Below are positions 1 through 10,603 of a stretch of 64,000 bases of DNA, in pieces (the first letter of the stretch is position 1; every line of letters begins with the position of its first letter). The notes under the pieces are model-generated. The model saw only the letters and a program-made list of their open reading frames with translations. It searched no databases and was not told the origin of the DNA. Source of the DNA: Pyropia haitanensis. Its lineage: Eukaryota; Rhodophyta; Bangiophyceae; Bangiales; Bangiaceae. The DNA lies in contig SDUX01000004.1 of the NCBI GenBank assembly GCA_008729055.1, positions 1,798,001 to 1,862,000 on the forward strand, read 5' to 3'. The translations under genes were made by a program, and so were the position numbers.

Positions 1-1895
1 AGTTGGCCGCCGCCACCGCCGCCTCCAGCGGATCCACGTCCACCACCGGCGACAGAGAGCGAGCAGTCAACTCAGACGAAAGGACCGCCACCTTGCGCTC
101 CAGGTCCACAATCAGCTGCGTAAGCGACTCGAGGCGCTTCTCCTTGACGCCCACGTCCGCGGCAGCGCGGCGCGTGCGGCCCTTGGAGGCCTCAACGCCC
201 GACACGCCCCACTCACCAGCAGCGCCACCGGGCGCCACGTACTGACCGGAAAACGAGTTAACCGCGCCATTACCAAACGGCTTACCGTACAGGGGCGTCA
301 GCTCCATGTCCGCCACCATGCTCTTGAAGGGAGACAGGAAGCTCTGCGACGACTTGAGGTTGTCCTTTGACTCCTCCAGCGCGAGGGACAGCTCCAGGGC
401 CTTTGCCTTGGCCAACTCAAGCTCGTTGCGGTAGCGCTGCAGGCTCGCCTGCGGCAAGTCGTACTTGGCGCTCGGGTGCTCCGCGTTGGGGATCGGCGGC
501 AGCCCGTCCGAAACCGAAAACGCGCTGGTCGGCGTGTTGCCAAGGAGCGGCCCCACCGAGGACGCGAGCGGGCTCGACTTGTCCGACGACGCCCACCCGC
601 CCTCCAGCGTGCACATGCGGTTAAACGCGTTGATGGGGGCGTACGTGCCGCGGAAGCGCACAAACGGCACCACGTCATCCCCAAACACCTGCGCGTACTC
701 CTCCGAATCAATGTACGAGTCAATGTCGGCATCGTAGCCGCTCGCGGCATAGGTGTTGGCGTGCGTCGCAAACTCCGCCTTGTCCAGGCACGCCCGCCCC
801 AGCAGGTGCTTGTGGGTCAACTCGATGAAGCGGTTGTGCGAGACGTTCTCGAAAAAGCGCTTCTTGTACGTGTCGCTCTTGGCCAGGCCACGGACAAAGT
901 CCTTGGCGCTGATGCGGCCGCAGCGGTAGTTGCTCTCCAGGGTGTACAGCTCCGCACGCTCCTCCTCCATCAGGTACGCATTGCCAAATACCTGGCGCAG
1001 GGCGCGGACCACCGTCGCGTCCTTCTCCTCGTTGCTGCTGCCACCTCTGTAGCACACAAACCGGGGCAGGCACAGGGCGCACAGGCAGAGTGAACGGGAA
1101 GGGCCAAGCAAACATAACAAGTGTCAGTAACCTCACTAGAGTATCCTGGCCGAGCACGAAACCCATGCAAGCCGCCGCAAACAGTACAAACGAGCAAAGA
1201 CCAGCGCCCGCACCCGCCCTCGAGCGCATCGGTAGCCGTCGCTACCCCGCCACCGCTCACTGACCGCACAGGTCCCAGTTTCCAGTACGCGCAATCCAAC
1301 AGACGAGCCCCGCATCCCCCCGTTGGTAGGCACGCGCCAACCGCCCCGCGACGAAAATCCCAAACTCGCCGCCCCAACGACCCCAGTGTCCCCCCCGCCC
1401 GCCCTCCACCGCCATCCCCAGCCGTCGCCACACCGCCTGATGGACCAGCGTCTCCAACGGTGCCGCCCCGCATGATGTCCTCCTAGGGTATACTCTCCCT
1501 CCGCCTCCCCCCCCCCCCCCATCCCTCCTCCCCGTCGCTCCCGCCCAACCCACCGCACGACCCCCCCTCCCACCCCCCCCCCCCGGGTCCCACACAAAAA
1601 CAAAACACACACGCAAAAAAAACAACAAAAAAACGGCGCACCCAACGTACGCAATGACCGCCGGGGGCGGCATAAACAGGGAGCGGCTGATCGTGTAGGG
1701 CTGCTGCGACAGCCGGTCGAGGCCGCCCGAGTAGGTGGTCGTCAGCGGCGCGGACGTGACCATCCGCAGCGGCGCGGGCGCCGCCGCCGCCGCCACCGAC
1801 GGCAGCGGCGGGCGGGTGCCGCCGACGCGCGGCGCCGCCGGCTCCCCCGTCGCCCGCAGGCCGAGGCCCGCGGCGGTCACAAACGCGGCCGCCAT
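1..1895 (-). CDS. Phycobilisome rod linker polypeptide, plastid-targeted (3' end outside window)
   Basis: Exon 1 runs 1895-1651 and exon 2 runs 1046 to beyond base 1; the intron (1650-1047) has a GTACGT donor and a pyrimidine-rich CTACAG acceptor, phase 2. Exon 1 gives a plastid transit peptide (MAAAFVTAAG, early Phe, with a likely cleavage region near APLRM). Exon 2 opens with a phycobilisome linker domain: VFGNAYLMEEERAELYTLES, then RFFENVSHNRFIELTHKHLL and YDADIDSYIDSEEYAQVFGD are all typical of the PF00427 family. Such linkers hold phycobiliprotein hexamers together in the light-harvesting rods on the stromal thylakoid face. After the domain come two heptad-like stretches (around LQRYRNELELAKAKALELSL and LTQLIVDLERKVAVL), probably coiled coils like those in red-algal rod linkers. 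Family assignment is firm; which rod linker it is cannot be told. The stop codon lies outside the window. Confidence 0.92.
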
Positions 1896-2573
1896 GGCAG
1901 CAGCGGCAACAACCAACCACCCGCAGCGAGCACTGCTCCCGCGCCGACAAGGGGGGGGGGGGGAGGGGAGGAGGGGGGGAAGGACGTGGAAGGCGAGGGC
2001 GTGGGGGCGCTCGAGGGCGAGAGGGCACACACAGCGCAGGGGGTGGAACGGCGGCGGCGGCGGCGGCGGAGCGGCGGGTTGCGTTTGGATGGCAATGGCG
2101 GCGGCGGCGGCTGGCGCGCAGCCGCGGCACGGGGTGTGGTGGACGCGCGAGCTGCGCCGCGCGGCGGCAGCGGCGGAACGGCGCCGCGGCGGGCCGCCCA
2201 GCGGCGGCGCCGCGGCCGCGCCCCGCGCTCGCGACTGGCGGGGGGCGGCTTGGCGGCCGCGGCCGGCGGCGGCGCGGCGGGGGGCCGCGCCGCCACGCAG
2301 AGTGGGTGGCCGCGGCGCTCCACGCTCCCCCCGCCCGCCGGGGCGGCGGCCGGGATCGAGATCGGCCGGGAGGCTCACGGTCGCCAGTCAAGGGTGGCCA
2401 CAAAACCCGGCCGGTACTGAGTTGGGGTTCCTGCATTTCGCAGCACTGGGTGTTGGCCAATTCCACGGGTGCCCACCCCCCCCCCCCGCTGGGCGCCTCG
2501 ATCCCGCAGTCCCGCACCCCCCGCGGCGGGCGCGTCGTCGTGTCCCCGCGCGGGCCGCGCCGCGGCCGCCGCC
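1896..2573. other. Intergenic, divergent upstream region
   Basis: This spacer separates the minus-strand linker start (1895) from the plus-strand YCII gene start (2574), so it probably holds both promoters. It has G and GGC runs at 1950-2110 and a less GC-rich stretch around 2395-2460. I see no convincing TATA box and no reading frame with conserved features. Confidence 0.4.
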
Positions 2574-3776
2574 ATGACCCGCCGCCTCCCCGCCGCGTTT
2601 GCCGCCACCGTCGGGCGGCCGCTCGTCGCGGCGCCCCCCCCCCCGCTCGTGCGTCGGTGCGACCGCCCGCTCGGCAGCGTCCTTGTCGTCGACGGGCGGC
2701 GCCTCGGCGGCAACGGCGGCAGCGGCGGCGGCCGCCGCGCCCGGTCGCCGCCCGCCGCTGCTCCCGTCGCCGGCCGCGGCGGCGCGCGGCGGCGGCCGCC
2801 GACCATGGGCCTCCACGTGGCGCTGTGCTTGGACGTCCCCGGCGGCGCGGCAACGCGCGCGGCAACGCGCGCGGCGCACCTCGAGTGGGTGGCGTCCCCC
2901 CCCCCCCCCCCCCCCCGCCGCCGCCGCCGCCGCCGCCGCCGCCGACGGGTCGGCGGCGGCGGCGGCCATCTCGGTGCCCTTTGGGGGCCCCCTGCTCGGC
3001 GGGGACGGCCCCATTGGGAGCCTCCTCCTCGTCGAAGGGGCGTCCGTCCCCGCCGTGGAGGCCGCCCTCACCGCCGACCCGTACGCGCGGGCGGGGCTCT
3101 TCCAGTCGGTGACGGTCCGGCCGTGGCGGCGGGGCGCGGCGTCGCCGCCGCCGCTGCCGTCTACGCTCTATGTGGTGTACTGTGTGGACAAGGCGGGGGG
3201 GAAGGGGCTCCGCGCCTCGACGCGGCCGGCGCACCTGGATTGGTGGCGCGCGTCGGGGCGGGCGGGCATGATTGGGCCGTTTCCAGACGGCGATGGCGCG
3301 GTACGTTTGGCGGGGGGGGGGGGGGGGGGGGGGTGAGGGGGGGGGGGGGTGTGGGGGGAATAGGGGAGTGGCTTGGTGATGCGCGGAGGCTGTGGGCGGG
3401 CCCTGCGGGGTGAGGCTCCACCCCGGCGTGGCGCCGTCCGTCCCTGCGTGTGTGGCGGTGCGCAACGGCCGCTGCCGGGCGGCGGCGGCGGTGGCACGCG
3501 GCCGTCGGTACATTGCGCGTGGCTGACCCAATGCTGGTGCGCGTCGCCGCCCTGTCCAATCTCTCCGCCCCCCCCCCTCCCCCCATGCCCGCCGGTCGGG
3601 TCGCGACTGGCGAGGGGTCACCGCAGGTGGGCACGCTGCTGGTGGTGGACGGCACGTCGGTGGAGGAGGTCACCGGCTGGGCCGCCACCGACCCGTACGC
3701 CGCGGCGGGCCTCTTTGAGTCGGTCACCGTGTGGCCGATGAAGAAGGTGGTGGAGGAGGGCAAGGTGCTGGTGTAG
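2574..3776 (+). CDS. Tandem YCII-domain protein, probably plastid-targeted
   Basis: Exon 1 is 2574-3300 and exon 2 is 3627-3776, with a GTACGT donor at 3301 and a CCGCAG acceptor ending at 3626, phase 0. Two YCII-like domains follow each other. The first begins MGLHVALCLDVPG...RAAHLEWV and ends LTADPYARAGLFQSVTVRPW. The second begins STLYVVYCVDKAGGKG...RPAHLDWW and, across the intron, continues DGAVGTLLVVDGTSVEEV...AATDPYAAAGLFESVTVWP. The RxxHLxW and DPYxxAGLF signatures occur in both. YCII proteins are small dimeric alpha/beta enzymes or sensors; the role of this one is unknown. The N-terminus MTRRLPAAFAATVGRPL resembles a plastid transit peptide. The first domain changes frame inside a 21-C run (2896-2916), most likely a length error. 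Fusion of two copies may replace the usual homodimer. Confidence 0.8.
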
Positions 3777-4080
3777 GCGGCCGGCGGTGCTGGGTACTGG
3801 GCCGAGGGGGGGGGGTGCCGACGGGGGCGGGGGGGGTGGGGGTACGCTCTGCGAGGGCGGCCCTCCCGCACGTGCCCACCGGCCCCCCTATCTTCGGAGG
3901 GGCTCGTAGCCTCACTTTTTTTTTTTTTCCCACTTTCCGTCCACTTTGCGTGTTCCCAATTTTCCCCCCCGGACCGCCCCCCCGGCCTCCCCCTGCGGAG
4001 GGTGGGGCTGTGCACGTGTGCGCGGGTGCGTGGCGCGCGCCTGGTGGCGACACACCGCCGCGCCGGCGAGCGGCGCCGGG
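3777..4080. other. Intergenic region downstream of the YCII gene
   Basis: The stretch holds G runs near 3808 and 3830 and a 13-T run at 3916-3928. No reading frame with conserved content was recognised. Confidence 0.35.
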
Positions 4081-4954
4081 CGGCATGGCGGCCGACGGGG
4101 CGGGCGGCGGCCACGGCGGCCGCTGGGTGGGCGTGCCGACCGCCCGCGGGCCGCGCACGCCCACCCCGGCGGCCTGCGGGCCCGCCCCCCGTCCGTCGCC
4201 GCCCCCCGCCACGCCGCCACCGCCTCTGCGGCAGCGACCCGCCGCTGGCATGCTCGCTGCTGACCGCGGACGCACGGCCACGGCGGGCACGAGCAGCACG
4301 GTCCGGTGGTGGCACCGGGTGCGCTGGGACCGCCCGCCGCACGCTGTCCCACTGGGCACGCGGCGCGCCCGGCAAGCCACAGGGGCGCTGGCCGTTGGGT
4401 CGTGCACCCAGTGCGGTCATCGCACAGCTCGACAGCCAGTACGGTGTAGGCCTCTCCGTCAAGGCGAAACGGCACTGCTGTGCTGCGGGCGGCGGCAAAG
4501 CAGTCGGCAAAGGGCACCCCGTACGTGCAGGAATACTCGGCCGTACGCGGCTGCCCCTCTGCTGGCACGCGCGGGCGCCTACCCCCACGCTGCCAGAGGC
4601 AGTGGTCCCCGTTTCGGTCGCCGCACCGCGCGCCGCGTCGGCAAAAGAAACCGAGCGGCACCCGCCGACGCGGTCGCTCACGCGCCGACCCGTTGACGAC
4701 GGTCGGCGTGCCACGGGTGCGGCGCGCGCGGCGGAGGCGGCGGGCCAGCGCCGCGCGTGACCCGCCGCGTCGACGGTCCGGAGCGGACGCCCGCTCTTTG
4801 GCAGCAGCGGTGGCGCCCGTGGCTGCCGCCACCGCCGTCCACAGCCGTCGCGTCCGGCGAGGGCGTGTTCGCGGCGGCGGCCGAAGGCGCCATTCGAAAC
4901 GCCAGTGCTGGTGACGCTGGGTGCCTACCGGCTTTTCGTCAAGCCGGACTCGAC

Positions 4955-4998
<44 letters not shown>

Positions 4999-5120
4999 CG
5001 GTGGTGGTGGCCGCCACCGCAGCCGCCCCGCAGACGCAGAGGCTCCCCAAACGGCGGCCAGGCAAGCCCGCCCCGTGCACGTACAGCGGTGCGCGACAGG
5101 GGGGGAAAGACCAGTGGCAT
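4081..5120 (-). CDS. Unresolved possible gene: Cys-containing frame, function unknown
   Basis: No family is recognised. One minus-strand frame contains a protein-like stretch at about 4400-4660, including TAEYSCTYGVPFADC and FRLDGEAYTVLAVELCDD, followed by more cysteines. This is unlike the Arg/Pro/Ala mirror frames common in the window. A possible start is the ATG at 5120 (MPLVFPPLSRTAV), but the path between them crosses a GGC/GCC repeat at 4957-4997, where frame or splicing is uncertain. Plus-strand frames over the same bases look less protein-like, though one (4905-5144, MLVTLGAYRLFVKPDSTV) cannot be excluded. Boundaries are approximate. Confidence 0.25.
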
Positions 5121-5181
5121 GGCGGAAACGCCGTATTCCCCTGAACTGTGCAAGCGTTCGCCCGAACGATACATGCAGCGT

Positions 5182-5305
5182 TTACACGTGTGCAAAGTTT
5201 GGACACGTGTAAGTTGTATCGACGAGTCAGGTGCGATCGATCACATATGATTCACCCTATTTTCAGACCCCCCCCCAGGACCTCTGGTGGGCGTTCGATC
5301 ACGTG
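5182..5305. promoter_or_regulatory. Cluster of three CACGTG (G-box/E-box) motifs
   Basis: CACGTG occurs at 5185-5190, 5204-5209 and 5300-5305. The first two lie in an exact inverted repeat, TTACACGTGT (5182-5191) and ACACGTGTAA (5203-5212). The stretch is much less GC-rich than its surroundings, as expected of a promoter. CACGTG is bound by bHLH or bZIP factors in plants and algae. It could serve the unresolved minus-strand gene ending near 5120 or the plus-strand gene starting at 6169. Confidence 0.4.
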
Positions 5306-6168
5306 TGACCCGACCGTCCCGCCGTTACTAAGTACGCGTGTCGGAATGTATGATAGCCGCATGATCTATGTTCATTTATTCACTGGGAGGCTACTTTATC
5401 TCACTATGTTTGAATTTCGAAATACAAATACAACGCGGGGTCCAGCGACGACGCGTTGGACACCCACTCCAATAAAGTGGATTTACATCAGCGGCTGTTC
5501 TGGCCAGACCCCGAGTGTGCCTTCGCGCGCCCCTCCCGCACCCCCAGCGCGCGCCTCACGCGCCACCATATTTGGCGCCAACGGTCGCGAGAAACGGCCA
5601 GGCCACCCCCTGCTCCACACGACGCTGCAAAGTGGGGGCCGCCCCCTTTGTGTCCCGCTCCGCGTGGGGCGAGAATGAGTGCTCCACCACACGCTCCCAC
5701 CGCGGGCGGCGGGCGGCTGGTGGCCAAAACGGCCGAGTGGCGGGGAAAAACGGTCGTGCGGGGGGCGGGGGGGGGGGGGGGGTGGCCGCGAGTCATACTC
5801 TGTGGCTCCCCCGCCCTCGCGTCCCGCCTCTGGCTCTCCGCGCCGCGGCCGCCGCTCGCGGCTCGTCCCCGCGGGTCCAGCAGGACAGCGCTGGGCGGCG
5901 GCCGTCGCCCTCGTGCCGCCCCACGGGCAGCGGCGCCCTGGACCTCCTCCGCCCAGCGCTCGTCGTCCAGCGTCTGCGTCGGTACCGCGCCGCCGCACCC
6001 CGCCCCTGCCCCCCCTCCCCGGCGCCGTGGTCGTCCCGTCCTCCGCCACCGCCTACCTCCCCCCCCACCCCTCGCCCGCCCTCCCTGGCATCCGCTCCCC
6101 CCCCATCCACTCCCCTTCCCCACCCCTACACCCCCCCCCCATTCCTCCCGCCACCCCCACCACCCACC
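5213..6168. other. Intergenic / upstream region
   Basis: AT-richer DNA (5213-5480) grades into C- and G-rich DNA (5560-6168), with a G run at 5760-5781 and C runs near 6125 just before the candidate start at 6169. Long frames run through it but show only low-complexity content. Confidence 0.35.
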
Positions 6169-7215
6169 ATGGTGTGGTCCTCGGACGACGAGTCCCCCCC
6201 CCCCTCCCCCTCGCCGCCCCCCCCCCCCCCCCGTCGGCGGCGGCGACCAGGGCAGCCACGGCCACCCCCCCCCCCCCCCCACCCGCCGACAGCCTGTCGG
6301 CGCAGACCCCACCGGCGGTGCTCCCCGCAGCCGCCAGCGGCGGTTCCCCGCCGTCGGCCGCCGTCGCCACCGCGGCGGCGCCCGCCGGCCGCCGCCGCTG
6401 GTGGCCGCCGCCGCCGCCGCCGCCGCCGCCCGTCGCGGCGTCGCCGTCGCCGCCACCGCCACCGCCACCGCCACCGCCGCCGCCGCCGCCGCCGCCCATC
6501 CCGGCGTCACCGTCACGGTCACCACCGGTCGTGCGAGCGTCACCGGAGGCCGCCCCGCCCGCCGGTGGCGTGCGCCCACCGCGGCACGCCGACACGGCGG
6601 CAGCGGCAGCGGCGGCGGCGGCAGCGACAGCAGCGGCGGCGGCAGCGACAGCAGCGGCGGCGGCCGCAGCGGCGGCGGCGGCGGCGACACCCGGCGGCCT
6701 GTCGGCGCAACCGGCGCTCACCCTAGTCGCGGGGACCCCCCCCTCGCCCTCCCCCTCCCCCTCCGCCTTCCCCACCCCCGCCTCCACCGCGGCGCTGCTG
6801 CTGCTCCCCCCCCCCCCCCGCTGGTGCCACCGCTGTCCCCCGCGGCGGCGCCACTGGCGACCGCCGCCGCCGACGGCGGCGGGTTTTCCCCGCCGCCGCT
6901 GACGCCGCTGACCGCCGCCGCGGGCGGGGCGGCCGCGGCGGCGTGCACCCCCGCCCCCCCCCCCCCCCCCCCAGCGGCGGCGTCGGCGGCCGCCCTGGTG
7001 GGCGCCCCACCCCCCCCGGCGGCGGCGCCCGTCACCCCCCCCCACCCCCCCCCCCCCCCCCGGCACCCCGCTCCGCCGCCCTGCCGGTCGTGGCGGCGGC
7101 TGGCGCGCCACCCCCCCCGCCGGCGGCACCCTCCCCACCACCTACCGGGCGACCAAGCGGCGGCCACCGTCAGCCGTCCCTGCCGCCGCCGCGGCGGCCG
7201 GCGGCGGCGGCAGCA

Positions 7216-7247
<32 letters not shown>

Positions 7248-9651
7248 ACCGCCAAACGCCGGCGCCTGCGCTCCCCCGCCTCCCCCTCCACCCCAACCGA
7301 CGCGCCGCGGCTGTCACGGGCGGCACCGTCGGCGTCACCGCCGCCGTGGTCACCGTCCCCGGCGGTGGCACCCGCCGCCGTCGCCGCCACCACCACCACC
7401 ACCCCCACTACCACCACCACCACCACCACCGCCGCCGCCACCCGCCGAGACCCCCCCCCGGGAGCGGTGCGTCCGCCTTGACGCCACGGCCGCAGCGGCG
7501 GTCGCGACCTCCGCGGCGCGCCCCCCCCCCCTCCGCGTCGCGCCGCGGGTGGTGCGGGTGGTGGCCCCCCCCCCCCCGCCTCGGTGGTGGCGGCGTCCGC
7601 CCGCCAGCCGCCGCCACCGCCGCCGCCCGCGTCGACGGCGGCGGCGGCCGCCCGCGGCGCGGGGGCGTCGGCGTCGCCGGCGTCGCCACCATCGCCACGG
7701 CGGCCCCGTCGGCCCGCCCTCACCGCCATCCTCCGCACGGCCGCCGCCACCACCACCACCACCACCACCCCCACCACCACCCCCACCCCCACCGGCGTCG
7801 CCCTCCCCACCCGCCGCCGCCATCCCGCTGTCCCCATCGGTGGCGCCGCGGCCACCCGGCGCCCCCGCCCTTGGCACCCCCCCCCACGACCGCGACCGCG
7901 ACCGCGACCGCGACCGCGGCCGCGACCGCGGCGGCCGCCGCCGAAGACCCGACCGACACGATCCAGCCGGCGCTGCCCTCCCCTGCCGGCGATTGCCGCC
8001 GCGGCCGTCGCGGCCGCCAGTGGGAAATGGCCGAGACGCAGCGCCTGGACGGGGGGGTGGTGGCGGCGGCGGCGGTGGACGGGGTGGGTGGCGGGCGGGG
8101 TGGTGGCGGGGGGGGGGGGGGGGGGGGGCGCCGCTCGTGCCGCGGCGGGTGCGGGTGGTTGGGGGGGTTGGGGGGGGGGGGGGGAGTGCGACGACCCGAT
8201 CGGTACGTGGTGTGGCGCGTGAGGGGGGGGGGGATGGTGGTGGGAGGACGGAGGGGGGGGGGGGGGTGGGGGGTAGGGGGGGTGGTCGTTGGGAGGACGG
8301 AGGGGGGGGGGAGGGGGTGACGTCGGCTGGTCTTGGGGGGGGGACGGCCACCCGCCCGTCGCCGCCGCGTGCCGCCCGCCGCAGCGCACTCACGCGCCGC
8401 GTCTTGGCGTGTGCCGCCCGCCGCGGCGGGCCGCTTGGCGTTGCGGTCGACCCACCGGCGTGCTGGCGCGTTTCCCCCCCCCCGGGTCGGCGCGCTCGCC
8501 ACGCGCCGTCGGCCACCGCCCGCGGTGGGGCGCGTACCCCCCCCCCCCCCCCCCCCCCCACCTCCAACGCAGGACACAACCAAGCCGCCGTGCTCGCCCC
8601 CCCCCCCCCCCCCCCGCCCTCCCCCCCCCCGCGTGGCGGTGCGCCTCCCCCCCCCCCCCCCACCCCATGGCGCGGGCGGCGGGATACCCGCGCGCCGCCG
8701 CCGCGGTGGGGGGCGGGTCCAGGCGGCGCACCCCCTCCCCCCCCCCCCCCCGCCGCCGCCGTGGCGGCGGCGGCGGTCGCCGCGGCCACCCCCTCGCGGT
8801 GGCTGCGCCGCTGGGACCGCCCGTTGTGGACGCCGCGGCCTGTCGCGGCGGGCACTCCACTCTCCACCGCCGGCCGACGCGCAGCCGCCCACGCGGGTGA
8901 CACGCCCGCCGCCGGTGGTGGTGGTGGTGGTGGTGGTGGTGGTGGTGGTGGTGGTGGCGGTGGCGGTGGCGGTGGCGACGGGGAGGACGGCGACAGCGGC
9001 GGCGGCGGCAGCGGCGGTGGTGGTGGTGGTGGTGGTGGTGGTGGTGGTGGTGGTGGGGGTGGGGGTGGGGGTGGGGGTGGGGGTGGGGGTGGGGGTGGGG
9101 GTGGTGGTGACGACGACGGCGGCGGCGACGGCGGCAGCCCGTCGCTGCCGCCGCCCAACCTCGACGGCCTCCACACGCCGCCACCAGACGCGCGGGCGGG
9201 GTGGGGGCGCTGCCGGCGTGGCCGTCCCGGTGCGGGCGTGCCGCCATCGACGGCGGAGCGGGAGGCGCAGATGGGCGCCCGTGGCGGCGGCGGCGGTGGG
9301 GGCGGCGGTGGGGGCGGCTGGGCCGCCATTGAGGACGACGCGGGTGGTGGGGTGGACGGCGGCGGCGGGGGGGGCGCCTGGGGGGGGGGGGGGGGCCTGG
9401 GGGGGGGGTGGCCCCGCTGTTTGCGCCCCCGCCCGTGCGTGCCGCGTCGCCGCCGCCGGTGGTGGTGGCGGCGGCGGCGGCGGGGGCGCCGGTGGGGGAG
9501 GGGGGGGGGGGGGGCGCCGTCGTGGCCGCCGCCCGGTGTGAGGGGGGGGCGTCAAGGGGGAGGGGGGGGGGGGGGCGGGACAGACGGTGGGGGGATGCGC
9601 GCGGGGGGATGGGCGCCGCCGCGGCGAGCAGCGGTGCGCTGCGGGGGGTAG
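6169..9651 (+). CDS. Putative nuclear low-complexity protein (Pro/Ala/Ser/Gly-rich), frame broken
   Basis: No family is recognised. A plausible start at 6169 (CACCATGG context) encodes [16 protein letters not shown], an acidic then proline-rich opening. Protein-like segments follow in changing frames, each change falling at a C or G run. They include LSAQPALTLVAGTPPSPSPS near 6700, a basic nuclear-localisation-like patch RATKRRPPS...TAKRRRLRSPASPSTP near 7160-7280, a Thr-rich run, a Gly tract encoded by the 8914-9102 microsatellites, LPPPNLDGLHTPPPDAR near 9150, and PLFAPPPVRAASPPP near 9420. This suggests a disordered nuclear regulator. The end is unresolved, between about 9540 and 9800, and meets the minus-strand RRM gene tail-to-tail. 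The opposite strand reads as His/Thr/Pro repeats and is judged a mirror. Confidence 0.35.
8914..9102 (+). repeat. GGT and GGGGGT microsatellites
   Basis: Perfect (GGT)14 lies at 8914-8955, (GGT)13 at 9016-9054, and (GGGGGT)8 at 9055-9102, with GGC/GGT mixtures between. All encode glycine in the plus-strand frame. The GGGGGT block has many closely spaced G tracts and could form G-quadruplexes. Lengths are likely polymorphic or mis-assembled. Confidence 0.85.
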
Positions 9652-9786
9652 GTAGGTGGGCGGCCGGCTCGGCGGGCGGCGCGCGCCGACGGGCACGGGA
9701 CGCTCCGACGGTCGTCCATGGTCACGGCCGCCGCGGTTGGCGGGCGGGGCGGCCCGCCGGCCCGCCGGGGGTGGTCGCCCCTTTAC

Positions 9787-10240
9787 TCACTCCCACAGCC
9801 GCACGCTGACCGGCACGCCCTCGACCGACGCGCCGCCGTGGCACTTGTCCATCGCGACGCGCTCCGCCTCCTCGGGCGTGCGCATCAGGATGAGTACCTG
9901 CGGTGGGGGGGTGTGCCACGGGGGCGGCGGAGGCAGGGAGGGGGGGAGGGGGGGGGGGGGGGGGGGTGGCGATTCGTCACCAGACGCACCCAAGCGGGCA
10001 ACAGACGGGGCGGCCGCGGAGCACGCACACGCTCGGCGGGTCAGGTCGGGCCGGTCAGTCAGCCGCTGCGCGCCGGGCGCGTCGCGTTGGCGGCGGCGCC
10101 CGCGTCGCCGCCGCGGGCGCGGCGTCCCCCCGCTCACCGCGCGGCCACCCCCCCCTCTTCCCCCCCCCCCCCCCCTCCTCCCACCAGCAGCACCCAAACC
10201 CGTGTGGGCGCGTCGCCGCCCGCCGCCGCCCCACCCCCCA

Positions 10241-10271
<31 letters not shown>

Positions 10272-10572
10272 CCCCACCGCCACCCACACCCCCCCCCCAC
10301 GGCGGTGCAAACGTACGCCCTTGGACTCGCGCGGGTTGCCAACGATGCGGGCCACCTCATAGCCCGAAAAGAGGCTAAAGAGGTCGCTGTCCCCGAGCAG
10401 CAGCCGCGACCGCACCACCACCGCCCGCGCGCGGTCGGCCTTTGCCGGGTACACGCCCGCCGGCCGGACGACACGGTTACCGCCGCGGCCGCGGCGGCCG
10501 CCGCGGCCGTCGCCGCCACCACGGCCGCCGTCGCCGCGGCCGTCGCCGTCCCGGGCGGTGGCGGCGGGTGCG

Positions 10573-10603
<31 letters not shown>

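Noticed and set aside
2640..2700. DRPLGSVLVVDGRRL as a third partial YCII repeat
   Set aside because: Only one strand-like segment resembles YCII, with no RxxHLxW or DPY motif near it; chance similarity is likely.
7720..9696. Minus-strand frames with long His or Thr runs
   Set aside because: Translations of the GGT/GGGGGT and CCACC repeats; the plus strand contains more protein-like segments between the repeats.
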